Origin: Thiopseudomonas alkaliphila
GTDB lineage: Bacteria; Pseudomonadota; Gammaproteobacteria; Pseudomonadales; Pseudomonadaceae
Reading direction: 5' to 3'
Length of the DNA stretch: 64,000 nucleotides
Assembly: GCF_001267175.1 (NCBI RefSeq)
Contig: NZ_CP012358.1
Coordinates: forward strand, 1,280,501 to 1,344,500
Numbering within the stretch: the first letter of the stretch is position 1; every line of letters begins with the position of its first letter. This document shows positions 20,545 to 30,662 of the stretch, in pieces. A model generated the notes under the pieces. The model did not search any database. It worked only from the letters and a program-made list of their open reading frames with translations, and was not told the DNA's origin. The translations under genes were made by a program, and so were the position numbers.

Positions 20545-22020
20545 TTATCGAATGACTCGCCAAGACTGGCGTCCACTGAGTCGCGGTTCAAGCCCCAACG
20601 CAAAACACTGAGACAAGCTGCAAAGGGATAAATGTTGCTGATTCTTGCGTTTCACACTTAACTCTGGTGCTTCCTCCAAGGTAATGAGATGCCCTTGAAT
20701 AGGCTCCTCTGGCGCCAAAAAAACGGCTTTATTAAAGACCTGCTGCTCGCTCACCTCCAGTCCGTATAACCAATGCTGAGCACTGGTTAAACACTGCTCG
20801 GTATCCAACGCTCTGGCGACTAGAAATAACTTTTTATCTAGCACTAGCAACGGCTCAACTACGAAGTGTCTCTCTAATAAAGCCAAGCGCCAGCCGGCAT
20901 AACGCTGCCAATCTAACTCACCATTAATTAACTGGTTCATCTGATTGAGCACATTGAACTCAAACTGTTCCACGGCAATGTGCTGCTGTAGTAACTGCTC
21001 GGAGGTAACCACTGCTGTGCCAGCATGCTCGCTCAACCAACCATCACGCACACCGAGCACATAGGAGCGATTCTGCTGACGATGCTCTGCAGTAAAGACC
21101 ACCAGTAACTGTGGCTCGTGATGACTGCTAGCTAATGGCAAAGCCAAGGGGGCTAGCACGATCGATTGTTGCGGCTCTCCTTGAAAAATAAGTCTGGCAC
21201 TCGTTGCGGCACCCGCTAATACCTGCGCTAAATTAACTCGCCATAATCGCCCACTGGCCCCACCCACATAAGCCATGGTGGCAATTTCTGCGCTGTGCCA
21301 CGCAAACAAACCCAAAGCTGAAAGCGGCTCTGATTCTTCGCTAAGCACTGTTCGAGCATTTAACTCTCCAGTCGCTAAGCTGTAAAACAACAACTCACCC
21401 GCCACTCCCCACAACACATACCACTGGTTCGGCGCTAACTCGGCTATCTGCATCGAGGGTGAATAACCAAGCGATGGACTAGTAGCAACTGTCTCTACCA
21501 CCTGACTCCAACGGAGTTGTGGTAATTGATGACTACCTAATTGCAATACCAGTAGTCCCTCAATACTGCCAGTCATCGCGATTACTAGTGCAGCCGTTGC
21601 ACTTTGGCGACTCGAAGACTGTGGCAAGGCTTGCATCTTAGTCTGCACCAAGACTGGTGGTAGTAGATTATTAAGTTGTTCTGGCTGCCAAGCAAACAGC
21701 ACAGCACCTGTTTGCAGATTTAACCCCAGCAACGAACCATTACGCTGTGTGACATATAACTGCTGATCTTGACCTACTTGAACTAATAACAACTCTTGAA
21801 GACTGGATTCTGCCTCTAACTGCAACAGGTGATTACGCAATAAAACAGTCGGGTTATGTTGAGTAATAAAACGAACTAAAGGTGGGCTTGCTCGCTGACT
21901 GAGATGCTGAATGACCGACAAATGGGCAGGATCGCAGGCAACCTCTGCTACTACCTCAGCAGGCTGTAAAATATAAAGCGCTAACAACCAAAGTGCTTTT
22001 TGGCTAAATAGTCTCCACAT
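20545..22020 (-). CDS. Short PilY1-like protein, propeller half only
   Basis: A 491-residue exported protein (signal peptide to about residue 26) at the pilY1 position. Blade-like segments LYVTQRNGSLLGLNLQTGAV (89-108) and AYVGGASGRLWRVNL (250-264) match the C-terminal beta-propeller of PilY1, as does the ending GRQSWRVIR. PilY1 is normally over 1000 residues. Here the N-terminal von Willebrand A-like half is absent, and the calcium loop just before AYAGD reads A240, H242, A244, T248 instead of Asp/Asn ligands. The ATG has GGGAG seven bases upstream and neighbours are intact, so this looks like a reduced protein, not a broken gene. It probably acts at the pilus tip. Confidence 0.72.
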   Translation of the reverse strand: MWRLFSQKALWLLALYILQPAEVVAEVACDPAHLSVIQHLSQRASPPLVRFITQHNPTVLLRNHLLQLEAESSLQELLLVQVGQDQQLYVTQRNGSLLGLNLQTGAVLFAWQPEQLNNLLPPVLVQTKMQALPQSSSRQSATAALVIAMTGSIEGLLVLQLGSHQLPQLRWSQVVETVATSPSLGYSPSMQIAELAPNQWYVLWGVAGELLFYSLATGELNARTVLSEESEPLSALGLFAWHSAEIATMAYVGGASGRLWRVNLAQVLAGAATSARLIFQGEPQQSIVLAPLALPLASSHHEPQLLVVFTAEHRQQNRSYVLGVRDGWLSEHAGTAVVTSEQLLQQHIAVEQFEFNVLNQMNQLINGELDWQRYAGWRLALLERHFVVEPLLVLDKKLFLVARALDTEQCLTSAQHWLYGLEVSEQQVFNKAVFLAPEEPIQGHLITLEEAPELSVKRKNQQHLSLCSLSQCFALGLEPRLSGRQSWRVIR

Positions 22021-22043
22021 GTGTTAACTCCCTTAAGCGCTGA

Positions 22044-22604
22044 TTACTCCGCCAGCCAAAAATCCGCCAGCACGGTTTGTAACTGCACGTGCTGCCCTGC
22101 TTCCGTTTGACTTAATACATTGACAATAAAATACTGCGCACCGGCAGGTAATGCTGTAGGGGAGTAATGCGCTACTGTCGCCTTCAATAGCACAGGACTC
22201 ACCCAACCAATCAACCAGCGCACCTGCAACTGTTCATCACCTGCTAATCGCTGACTTTGGGCGTCATAGCGCTGAAACAGCGATAGCTCCGCCTGATAAA
22301 ACTCCTGTAGCTGCTCTTGGGTAAGCAAAGGTTTGATACAGCCCGCACTCCCACACTCATTAAGCAACAGCCAAGGATGCTGCTGCGCCTGACTTAATGC
22401 ATACACCTGCTGCTCTGCTTGTTTTAAACCATATTCAGCTGCCTGCTCTAAGCTATGTTGCTGAGTAATCACCCCAGTAATACGAGTCTCTAAAATAACG
22501 CCATCCACCACACTAATCACTAACAAGCTCATTAGCATTAACAACACCAAGCTCACTAATAATGCAGCTCCCTGCTGCTGATCTGCACGCATTAACCTTT
22601 TCAT
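22044..22604 (-). CDS. pilX: Type IV pilus minor pilin PilX
   Basis: A 186-residue PilX-type protein. After a short basic leader it has QQGAALLVSLVLLMLMSLLV, a prepilin-like cleavage site and membrane helix lacking Glu5, as usual for PilX. The remaining region is rich in Gln and Glu helices and contains a Cys pair (NECGSAGC). The start overlaps pilW by four bases. In Pseudomonas PilX is part of the minor-pilin tip complex with PilV, PilW, FimU and PilY1. The assignment rests on N-terminal type and position. Confidence 0.78.
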   Translation of the reverse strand: MKRLMRADQQQGAALLVSLVLLMLMSLLVISVVDGVILETRITGVITQQHSLEQAAEYGLKQAEQQVYALSQAQQHPWLLLNECGSAGCIKPLLTQEQLQEFYQAELSLFQRYDAQSQRLAGDEQLQVRWLIGWVSPVLLKATVAHYSPTALPAGAQYFIVNVLSQTEAGQHVQLQTVLADFWLAE

Positions 22605-23335
22605 AAGCCTTGCTGCCGCGTCGTGAAATGAGCCCGCGCCTCTTGATACAGATGCCCTGCAAAATGTTGCTGCAAGCGAGACTGTAAACCGCCACGCCAG
22701 CCATCTAAGTCCTTTGAAGAAACCTGCTCAAATTTTTGCTCACTGATTATTAGCCACTGCACATCCAATCCAACCAATTGCTCTTGCTGTGCACTGTGTC
22801 GATGCAGCGGTTGCAAACGCACATCAGCTATACCCGAGAGCAACTCCACAGCAGCTGGCACTTTCGCCACTAGATTTTTACAGTAAAGCGCTCCTAAATA
22901 GGGCTGCTGTGGATTTAAGCGAAACTCAAACAACAACACCGCAGTCCCTTCTATTGGCTGCCCTGTACAATCTAACTGTGCGTTAGTGGCTGCTTCATAA
23001 CGCACACAAAAGCGATTTAATTGCGTATCTACCACTAAAACCTGCGCCGCCTTAAACGAGCACTCTGCATAAGTCGTCAATGTCGGAAATACCTGTGACC
23101 GCTCCTGATCAAAGTGCTGGCGAAAACCTGCCTTAGCTACATATTCCAGTAATAAACTGTGCAGTAATCGGCTATTAACTTGCGTGCTCAATACTGACTC
23201 CTGTAGCAAATAGTGCTTCTTAACTGCTAAATACAAGGTACTGACGGTAAGTATCAAGGCACTGCTTAACACCAAGCCGATCAATAACTCAATCAGACTT
23301 AACCCTTGCATATACCGCCTGACCGACTTATTCAT
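22601..23335 (-). CDS. pilW: Type IV pilus minor pilin PilW
   Basis: A 244-residue minor pilin with a prepilin signal QGLSLIELLIGLVLSSALI (about residues 10-28, Glu5 present) and a long soluble domain with two Cys residues in the middle. PilW is the largest of the minor pilins, which fits. It overlaps pilV by four bases upstream and pilX by four bases downstream, so all three are probably translationally coupled. Role: part of the assembly-initiating tip complex of type IV pili. Confidence 0.82.
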   Translation of the reverse strand: MNKSVRRYMQGLSLIELLIGLVLSSALILTVSTLYLAVKKHYLLQESVLSTQVNSRLLHSLLLEYVAKAGFRQHFDQERSQVFPTLTTYAECSFKAAQVLVVDTQLNRFCVRYEAATNAQLDCTGQPIEGTAVLLFEFRLNPQQPYLGALYCKNLVAKVPAAVELLSGIADVRLQPLHRHSAQQEQLVGLDVQWLIISEQKFEQVSSKDLDGWRGGLQSRLQQHFAGHLYQEARAHFTTRQQGL

Positions 23336-23862
23336 AGCTCAATACGCGCGCGATAAAAACACAGTTGCTGCCCGCTATCCAGCGGAGATACTACCGAGCA
23401 CAAGCTATTAGTCGCAGTCCAAGCCAACTGAATCTCTAAAGCATCACCGGTAGCGCTGCACCGACCTGGCTCGGCGCTCTGACAAATATAGGCATACTCA
23501 GCAAACACTTGCTCAGCACTAGGTAATTGCCTAAACATGCGTTCTTGCCAACAGCTCAGCTGCACCTCAATTGAGCCTATGTCAGCTGCACAGGTCGCTA
23601 TGGGCAAATTTCCACCCAAGGTTTTCGTTGGTAACAACAGATCATTAGCAGTAGCGCCCTCATTCGCTTGCTTTAGTAGCTGATACTGATAAATTCCGCG
23701 CAAATCCAAAGCCAACAAGTGCGCAGCTTGCGCATATTTGGCCTGCCCAGCGTAAGTACTTGCCTTAACCTGCAGTTCTAGCACACTGAGCATTCCCAAA
23801 GAGAACACGCTTAATGCCACTAACACTTCGATTAGGCTAAAACCTGCTACTGACTTTCTCAT
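23332..23862 (-). CDS. pilV: Type IV pilus minor pilin PilV
   Basis: The first gene of the minor-pilin cluster, 176 residues. The N-terminus MRKSVAGFSLIEVLVAL is a textbook PilD-processed prepilin signal. Several Cys residues occur in the soluble domain (ATCAADIG, QLSCWQE, SLCSVV). A GTG one codon upstream at 23865 is in frame, but the ATG at 23862 has GAGGG at seven bases and is preferred. The fimT and fimU genes that precede pilV in Pseudomonas are absent here; upstream lie a terminator and proB. Confidence 0.83.
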   Translation of the reverse strand: MRKSVAGFSLIEVLVALSVFSLGMLSVLELQVKASTYAGQAKYAQAAHLLALDLRGIYQYQLLKQANEGATANDLLLPTKTLGGNLPIATCAADIGSIEVQLSCWQERMFRQLPSAEQVFAEYAYICQSAEPGRCSATGDALEIQLAWTATNSLCSVVSPLDSGQQLCFYRARIEL

Positions 23863-23953
23863 CACCTAGCCCTCGTCTTACCGACCGCGACCTGTTCTAT
23901 GCTCAAGACTAGGTGCTTAGCCTAAAAATGCGCTCCTGCTAGGATAGTTAAAA

Positions 23954-23986
23954 ACAAAAAAGCCGCGTTCAGTAATGAACACGGCT
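23954..23986 (-). terminator. Rho-independent terminator after proB
   Basis: The minus strand reads AGCCGTGTTCA, loop TTAC, TGAACGCGGCT (one G-U pair), then a T run, 28 bases after the proB stop. It separates proB from the pilus genes, which therefore need a promoter in 23866-23953. Confidence 0.88.
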
Positions 23987-24013
23987 TCTAGCAACAACCC
24001 ATTAATTATGCGC

Positions 24014-25132
24014 TTAACTCAATACTAAGTTATCCCGATGCACCAACTCAGCCTCAGCGACATAACCTAGTACCTTCTCGATTTCTTCCGAGCAGTGACC
24101 AAGAATTTTTTCTGCCTCAGCTACGCTATAATTAGCCAAACCACGGGCGATTTCTTTACCGTCCTGATCCACGCAGACCACCATTTCCCCGCGGCGAAAC
24201 TTACCCTCGACCGCAGTAACACCAACTGGCAATAAGCTTTTATGATCGTCAACCAAGGCTTTAACTGCACCGGCATCTAAAGTTAGGGTGCCACGGGTTT
24301 GTAAGTGCCCGGCTAACCATTGTTTACGTGCACCATGGCGGCATTGCTCCGGTGACAACAAAGTACCTAAGCGCTCACCACTATGTAAGCGATCCAATAC
24401 CCTTTCAATACGACCACCAACAATCACCGAGTAAGCGCCCGAACGCGCTGCTAAACGTGCAGCACGCAACTTAGTTTGCATCCCGCCGCGTCCTAAGGCT
24501 CCGCCAGTGCCACCAGCCACTGCATCTAACTCTGGATCATCAGCCCTAGCCTCATAAATCAGCTGCGCCTCTGGATTATTCCGTGGATCAGCATCAAACA
24601 TACCCTGCTGATCCGTTAAGATAACCAGCAAGTCAGCCTCCACTAAGTTAGCCACCAACGCAGCTAAGGTATCGTTATCACCAAAACGGATCTCGTCGGT
24701 AGCCACCGTATCATTTTCATTGATCACTGGAATGACGCCCAACTCAAGTAAAGTTCGCAGGGTGCTACGCGCATTCAAGTAACGCTTACGATCCGACAGA
24801 TCATCATGGGTTAAAAGAATTTGCGCGGTACGCTCATTGTGCTCAGCAAAGCTGGTTTGCCAGGCTTTTACTAAACTCATTTGCCCAACTGCAGCGGCTG
24901 CTTGTAACTCGTGAATCGCGCTGGGGCGCTCCAACCAGCCCAAGCGGCTCATACCTGCAGCCACTGCACCAGAAGAAACTAGAACCAAATCAATTCCTGC
25001 TCGGCGCAACGCGACCATTTGCCTGACCCAGATCGCCATTGCTTCACGATCAAGCCCTCGACCATCAGCAGTTAACAGCGCACTGCCAATCTTTACCACC
25101 CAACGTTGGGCACTGGTTACCTTCTCACGCAT
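24014..25132 (-). CDS. proB: Glutamate 5-kinase
   Basis: Phosphorylates glutamate to gamma-glutamyl phosphate, the first step of proline synthesis, and is feedback-inhibited by proline. The 372 residues comprise an amino acid kinase domain ([10 protein letters not shown] near 13-22, [32 protein letters not shown]) and a C-terminal PUA domain (about 278-360). The ATG at 25132 has AAGG eight bases ahead. It follows obgE by 55 bases in the conserved rplU-rpmA-obgE-proB order and is closed by a terminator. Confidence 0.97.
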   Translation of the reverse strand: MREKVTSAQRWVVKIGSALLTADGRGLDREAMAIWVRQMVALRRAGIDLVLVSSGAVAAGMSRLGWLERPSAIHELQAAAAVGQMSLVKAWQTSFAEHNERTAQILLTHDDLSDRKRYLNARSTLRTLLELGVIPVINENDTVATDEIRFGDNDTLAALVANLVEADLLVILTDQQGMFDADPRNNPEAQLIYEARADDPELDAVAGGTGGALGRGGMQTKLRAARLAARSGAYSVIVGGRIERVLDRLHSGERLGTLLSPEQCRHGARKQWLAGHLQTRGTLTLDAGAVKALVDDHKSLLPVGVTAVEGKFRRGEMVVCVDQDGKEIARGLANYSVAEAEKILGHCSEEIEKVLGYVAEAELVHRDNLVLS

Positions 25133-25187
25133 AGTTCACACCTTAGAGCGAGGCACCCCAGTGCCACTCGCCAATAATCATCTGATT

Positions 25188-26432
<1,245 letters not shown>

Positions 26433-26501
26433 CTACGGGCATAATAATAGTCTCGCAGGATACAACAAGCACGGTCATCCGTCTTTACTGCCTGCACAAA
26501 C

Positions 26502-26531
26502 AAAAAAGCCCCGTCATAAGACAGGGCTTTT
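26502..26531 (-). terminator. Terminator/attenuator after rpmA
   Basis: The minus strand forms GCCCTGTC, loop TTAT, GACGGGGC (one G-U pair) followed by six T residues, starting 17 bases after the rpmA stop. Lying before obgE in the same direction, it may only partly stop the ribosomal protein transcript. Confidence 0.88.
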
Positions 26532-26544
26532 CTGAAAAAGATAC

Positions 26545-26802
26545 TTATGCGTTTTCGATACTAACGTAACGACGACCAAAAGCACCCTTTACTTGGAACT
26601 TAACCACGCCTTCTTCTTTAGCGAAGAGAGTATGGTCTTTGCCCATACCAACACCGTTACCTGGGTGGAATTCGGTGCCACGCTGACGCACAATGATGTT
26701 GCCAGCTTTAACTGTTTGGCCGCCGAAGATCTTGACGCCAAGGCGTTTCGATTCCGAATCGCGACCGTTGCGGGTAGAACCGCCAGCTTTTTTCGTTGCC
26801 AT
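26545..26802 (-). CDS. rpmA: 50S ribosomal protein L27
   Basis: An 85-residue ribosomal protein whose N-terminal tail reaches the peptidyl transferase centre. The sequence [20 protein letters not shown] and [15 protein letters not shown] are diagnostic. No Firmicute-type cleavable N-terminal extension is present. It follows rplU by 30 bases and precedes a terminator. Confidence 0.98.
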   Translation of the reverse strand: MATKKAGGSTRNGRDSESKRLGVKIFGGQTVKAGNIIVRQRGTEFHPGNGVGMGKDHTLFAKEEGVVKFQVKGAFGRRYVSIENA

Positions 26803-26832
26803 GAGTTCAGTACTCCAGTTGGGGGTTCAAGC

Positions 26833-27144
26833 TTACGCTTGGATACCAGTGATTTTAACTTCAGTGTACCACTGACGGTGGCCCTGACGCTTCATGCTGT
26901 GCTTACGACGGCGGAACTTGATGATACGCACTTTATCGTGACGACCTTGCTCAACCACTTCAGCAGTCACTTTAGCACCCTCAACAACAGGCGCACCGAT
27001 AGTAACATCATCACCATTACCCACTAAAAGTACGCGGTCGAAAGTTACTGCTTCGCCGGTAGCTACTTCTAGCTTTTCAATTTTAAGGTATTCACCTTCA
27101 GCGACTTTATATTGTTTGCCGCCGGTTACAATTACTGCGTACAT
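26833..27144 (-). CDS. rplU: 50S ribosomal protein L21
   Basis: A 103-residue 50S subunit protein binding 23S rRNA near L20. [14 protein letters not shown] and the C-terminal [23 protein letters not shown] region are conserved. An ATG two codons upstream (27150) is in frame but is too close to the GGAG ribosome site; the ATG at 27144 gives the standard length. The promoter identified at 27284-27312 would give a 5' leader of about 130 bases. Confidence 0.98.
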   Translation of the reverse strand: MYAVIVTGGKQYKVAEGEYLKIEKLEVATGEAVTFDRVLLVGNGDDVTIGAPVVEGAKVTAEVVEQGRHDKVRIIKFRRRKHSMKRQGHRQWYTEVKITGIQA

Positions 27145-27283
27145 TCGCATTCTCCGTTATACCTGCTCACCCAACGCTTTATAGAAATAAGTAATGGTTG
27201 GCATGGCTGCATTAGCTGGATTAGGGCCTCTGCAATTGCGTAAGTCAGGGTTGTTACCCAAATAAAATGGTTTAGGGGTGCGA

Positions 27284-27312
27284 ATTGTACGCAACTATTT
27301 GCCGCTAAGCAA
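27284..27312 (-). promoter_or_regulatory. Sigma-70 promoter of rplU-rpmA
   Basis: The minus strand has TTGCTT (complement of 27307-27312), 17 bases, then TACAAT (complement of 27284-27289). This is a strong consensus match. Predicted transcription begins near 27277, about 130 bases before the rplU ATG. Confidence 0.75.
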
Positions 27313-27330
27313 GTAGTTACGCGCATTACC

Positions 27331-27359
27331 TTGACAGTCTTCGACGGCAGACCTAGCAT
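27331..27359 (+). promoter_or_regulatory. Sigma-70 promoter of ispB
   Basis: TTGACA at 27331-27336 (perfect -35), a 17-base spacer and TAGCAT at 27354-27359. It is back to back with the rplU promoter. It overlaps the upstream in-frame TTG and ATG candidates of ispB, which excludes them as translation starts. Confidence 0.75.
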
Positions 27360-27390
27360 GCATACAAACTCACTTAAAAGCCTAACAACT

Positions 27391-28359
27391 ATGCAACCAC
27401 AAGCCTTTTATCAAGTCGTAGCGGATGAATTTACTGCCGTCGATCAACTAATCAAACAACAACTTAATTCTGATGTTCCGCTGGTTGAAAAAATAGGCGA
27501 TTACATTATCTCAGCTGGCGGCAAACGCTTACGCCCTTTATTAGTACTGCTAGCTGGCAATGCCGTCAATAAACAAGATGATGAATTGCTGCTACTGGCA
27601 GCCATTATTGAGTTTCTTCACACCTCAACACTGCTGCATGATGATGTTGTGGACAAGTCTGATTTACGCCGTAACCGTGCGACTGCTAATGCTAAATGGG
27701 GCAATGCGCCCAGCGTGCTAGTCGGCGATTTTCTCTATGCCCGCTCGTTTGAAATGATGGTTAAATTGGCCTCGTTACCAGTGATGCAGATAATTTCCCA
27801 TGCTACCCGTGTGATTGCTGAAGGCGAAGTATTGCAGCTAACCAAGGTGCGTGATGCTAGCACTACCGAAGAAACCTATATGCAAGTAATTCGCGGTAAA
27901 ACAGCCATGCTATTTGAAGCCTCAACCCATAGCGCCGCAGTGTTAGCCAACGCCCCCGCCGAACACTGCGAGGCTTTGCGCCTGTTCGGTGATGCTCTAG
28001 GTATTGCTTTCCAGTTGGTTGACGATCTATTGGATTACCAAGGCGATGCTGAAACTCTAGGCAAAAATGTTGGCGATGATTTAGCCGAAGGCAAACCGAC
28101 TCTGCCTTTAATTGTGACGATGCGCGAAGGCACAACCGAACAAGCAGCTCTAGTACGCAGTGCGATTCAAAAAGGTGGCCTTGAAAACCTAGAGGCGATC
28201 AGCCAAGCGGTTAATGACTCCGGCGCACTTGCCTACACCGCACAACGCGCACGCCATTACGCCGATCAAGCGATCGCTTATCTATCCCCATTACCTGAGT
28301 CAAAATATAAAGCAGCACTCACTGAACTTGCACAGTTCGCCGTTGCCAGAACTCACTAA
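27391..28359 (+). CDS. ispB: Octaprenyl (polyprenyl) diphosphate synthase
   Basis: A trans-prenyltransferase making the ubiquinone side chain by adding isopentenyl units to farnesyl diphosphate. The 322 residues carry both aspartate-rich motifs, DDVVD (84-88) and DDLLD (211-215), plus GGKRLRP (43-49). Chain length (eight or nine units) cannot be read with certainty. The start at 27391 (MQPQAFYQVV) matches Pseudomonas IspB. Upstream in-frame starts fall in the promoter. It is divergent from rplU, as in Pseudomonas, with its own terminator. Confidence 0.94.
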   Translation: MQPQAFYQVVADEFTAVDQLIKQQLNSDVPLVEKIGDYIISAGGKRLRPLLVLLAGNAVNKQDDELLLLAAIIEFLHTSTLLHDDVVDKSDLRRNRATANAKWGNAPSVLVGDFLYARSFEMMVKLASLPVMQIISHATRVIAEGEVLQLTKVRDASTTEETYMQVIRGKTAMLFEASTHSAAVLANAPAEHCEALRLFGDALGIAFQLVDDLLDYQGDAETLGKNVGDDLAEGKPTLPLIVTMREGTTEQAALVRSAIQKGGLENLEAISQAVNDSGALAYTAQRARHYADQAIAYLSPLPESKYKAALTELAQFAVARTH

Positions 28360-28375
28360 TTCAACCGAAGCAATC

Positions 28376-28412
28376 AACGACTCTAGCTCACTGAACCTAG
28401 GGTCGTTATTTT
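28376..28412 (+). terminator. Rho-independent terminator after ispB
   Basis: AACGACTCTAG (28376-28386) pairs with CTAGGGTCGTT (28397-28407, one G-U pair) around a ten-base loop, followed by ATTTTTT. It starts 16 bases after the ispB stop. Confidence 0.85.
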
Positions 28413-28511
28413 TTAACTATTATAAGATAAGGGTTCTTCAACAGCCATTTTAACGCTAAAATAACCCGCTTATAGCTTGCGTCATCATTTCTAAGAAATA
28501 GGAACTTCAGA

Positions 28512-28931
28512 ATGAGTTTTATCAAAGAATTCAAAGCCTTTGCCGTAAAAGGTAACGTTGTCGATATGGCAGTTGGTATCATTATTGGTGCTGCATTCGG
28601 TAAAATTGTCTCCTCCTTTGTTGGCGATGTGATCATGCCACCTATTGGCTTATTGCTAGGCGGTGTTGATTTCTCAGATCTAGCCATCGTGCTCAAAGAA
28701 GCCCAAGGCGATACCCCGGCGGTATTACTGGCTTACGGTCAATTTTTACAGACAGTGATTGATTTTCTAATTATCGCATTTGCCGTATTTATGGGAATTA
28801 AGGCCATTAACCGCCTAAAGCGTGAAGAAGAAGTGGTAGAAGAAGCGCCCGCAGATCCAACGCCTAGCAATGAAGAGTTATTACTTGGCGAAATTCGCGA
28901 CCTGCTAAAACAGCAAAATACCAAGCAATAG
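28512..28931 (+). CDS. mscL: Large-conductance mechanosensitive channel MscL
   Basis: A pentameric inner-membrane channel that opens under extreme membrane tension to release solutes during osmotic down-shock. The 139-residue protein has the amphipathic N-terminal helix ([20 protein letters not shown]), a first helix lining the pore ([21 protein letters not shown]), a periplasmic loop, a second helix (about 77-98) and an acidic cytoplasmic C-terminal bundle. Length and layout are normal. It is a single gene with its own terminator. Confidence 0.97.
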   Translation: MSFIKEFKAFAVKGNVVDMAVGIIIGAAFGKIVSSFVGDVIMPPIGLLLGGVDFSDLAIVLKEAQGDTPAVLLAYGQFLQTVIDFLIIAFAVFMGIKAINRLKREEEVVEEAPADPTPSNEELLLGEIRDLLKQQNTKQ

Positions 28932-28977
28932 TTAGCCCACTATCCAGTGTTAAAGTAGGCTGGAACTATTGCAACTT

Positions 28978-29010
28978 AAAATGCCCGATATTGATATCGG
29001 GCATTTTTTA
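28978..29010 (+). terminator. Rho-independent terminator after mscL
   Basis: ATGCCCGATA (28981-28990), loop TTGA, TATCGGGCAT (28995-29004), extended by AAA/TTT pairs and a T6 run. Confidence 0.93.
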
Positions 29011-29272
29011 TTCAGTCTTAATTAAATAAGGCTTAACAATGTCTAATAGCTTACTCATTAGCCTGCGTATTTTTTCAACGCCCTCACTCTTGATTGATTC
29101 TGTCTCCTTCTCTCTCATCTAATAAGACAGCCTAAATTGATTAGTTACAGATACTCAATTTGTTGTTAGCCACTACTTATTAACTTTTAAATGTCAGCCA
29201 ACTAGAGGCTAGGAAAATATTTTTCTACATTGATACTTCTTAGTATTTATCCAGCACAAATCACACAGACAC
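29011..29272. other. AT-rich intergenic between mscL and nadA
   Basis: A spacer between two terminators of convergent genes. The only candidate is a 27-codon ORF at 29039-29122 on the plus strand (begins MSNSLLISLRIF) with AAGG seven bases upstream. It has no recognisable promoter and follows the mscL terminator directly. I see no supported gene. Confidence 0.4.
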
Positions 29273-29302
29273 AAAAAAGCCGAGCTTTAAGCTCGGCTTT
29301 TT
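29273..29302. terminator. Bidirectional terminator after nadA
   Basis: A perfect palindrome GCCGAGC-TTTAA-GCTCGGC is flanked by six A residues on one side and TTTTT on the other. It serves nadA on the minus strand and backs up mscL on the plus strand. Confidence 0.92.
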
Positions 29303-29321
29303 ATTGATCGGCAAACCGTGA

Positions 29322-30380
29322 TTAAGCGTTACCTGTCACTGTTAGCTGTGCTTGCTGGGTAAAGTCCAGCATACGCTGCAGTGGCTTCACCGCCTTAGGA
29401 ATCAGCGCAGGATCCACCTGGATCTCGTTAGAACCCGTTTGTAGACTCTCTAGCAGCGCCTCTAACGTATTCATCGCCATCCAAGGGCAAAGTGCACAAC
29501 TACGGCAAGATGCACCCTCGCCCGCTGTAGGCGCTTCGATAAAGCTCTTGTTAGGACTTAACTGCTGCATTTTATAGAAAATGCCTTTATCAGTAGCCAC
29601 AATAAACTGAGTTTCAGGGCGCTCTTGGCTAGCTTTAATCAATTGCGAAGTAGAACCTACCACATCAGCCAGTTCCAGCACTGCAGTAGGCGACTCGGGG
29701 TGAGCCAATACTAACGCCTCAGGATATAACTGCTTCATATCCGCTAGCTGCTTAGATTTAAACTCTTCATGGACAATACAAGCCCCATCCCACAGCAACA
29801 TATCAGCGCCAGTTTCCCGCTGAATATAACGGCCTAAGTGCTGATCTGGACCCCAGATAATTTTCTCACCATTATCCATTAGGCTTTCAACAATCTCTAA
29901 AGCACAACTTGAGGTTACCACCCAATCGGCGCGCGCTTTAACTGCAGCCGAAGTATTGGCATAAACCACTACTGTGCGTTCAGGATGCTGATCACAAAAA
30001 TCTGAAAAAGCTTTTACCGGACAACCTAAATCCAACGAACAGGTTGCCTCTAAAGTTGGCATCAGTACTCGTTTTTCTGGACTTAAAATTTTTGCTGTTT
30101 CGCCCATAAACCGCACACCAGCAACCACCAAAGTGTCGGCTGCATGCTGCGTGCCAAAGCGTGCCATTTCTAGAGAGTCTGCCACGCAGCCCCCCGTCTC
30201 TTCGGCTAACGCCTGCAACACAGGATCACAATAATAGTGTGCCACTAGAACAGCGTTTTGAGCGTTTAACTCATGGACGATTTTCTCACGTAACTCTTGC
30301 TCTCGCTCAGCCGTTAGCGGCTTAATTTGCTTTGCGGCAAGATGTGCCTGCACAAGAATACGTTCAGAAATATGACTCAT
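29322..30380 (-). CDS. nadA: Quinolinate synthase A
   Basis: A [4Fe-4S] enzyme that condenses iminoaspartate with dihydroxyacetone phosphate to quinolinate in de novo NAD synthesis. The 352-residue protein keeps the three cluster cysteines in [22 protein letters not shown] and [14 protein letters not shown], and begins its core with [21 protein letters not shown] (shown in part). It is separated from nadE (11.1 kb) as usual. nadB and nadC are not in the window. Confidence 0.96.
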   Translation of the reverse strand: MSHISERILVQAHLAAKQIKPLTAEREQELREKIVHELNAQNAVLVAHYYCDPVLQALAEETGGCVADSLEMARFGTQHAADTLVVAGVRFMGETAKILSPEKRVLMPTLEATCSLDLGCPVKAFSDFCDQHPERTVVVYANTSAAVKARADWVVTSSCALEIVESLMDNGEKIIWGPDQHLGRYIQRETGADMLLWDGACIVHEEFKSKQLADMKQLYPEALVLAHPESPTAVLELADVVGSTSQLIKASQERPETQFIVATDKGIFYKMQQLSPNKSFIEAPTAGEGASCRSCALCPWMAMNTLEALLESLQTGSNEIQVDPALIPKAVKPLQRMLDFTQQAQLTVTGNA

Positions 30381-30480
30381 GTTCGCCAGCCCTCAAGCGT
30401 TTTTAAACGCATCAAAAAAATACGCGCACAATGTAGCTGCTGTATTTAGGAATGTCGACATTAATAGTGATTTGGAAAAG

Positions 30481-30555
30481 TGGTGGGTCGTGTAGGGGTC
30501 GAACCTACGACCAATTGGTTAAAAGCCAACTGCTCTACCACTGAGCTAACGACCC
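30481..30555 (-). tRNA. tRNA-Lys (UUU)
   Basis: A complete 75-nt cloverleaf including encoded CCA. The acceptor stem is GGGTCGT/ACGACCC, the D arm is TAGCTCAGTGGTAGAGCA, the anticodon loop CTTTTAA has anticodon TTT at 30521-30523, and the T arm contains GGTTCGACCC. It is isolated between nadA and cpoB. Confidence 0.97.
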
Positions 30556-30662
30556 GAGGGGCAGGCATAATACTCTTTTTTTGAATTGATGCAAAGAATA
30601 TTTTTATCTGCCCTTAAAACTACTCATCCTACCCAATACAAGCGAGCACGATAAAATAGAGT

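Noticed and set aside
27331..27390. N-terminal extension of ispB from TTG 27331 or ATG 27358
   Set aside because: These codons coincide with the -35 and -10 hexamers of the predicted ispB promoter, and the family start is at 27391.
29039..29122. 27-codon ORF after mscL
   Set aside because: It lies between two terminators without promoter. The AAGG ahead of it could be chance.
30396..30428. Hairpin AAGCGTTT/AAACGC near the nadA start
   Set aside because: Considered as a terminator for the tRNA-Lys transcript, but the T run precedes the stem on the minus strand, the wrong order.
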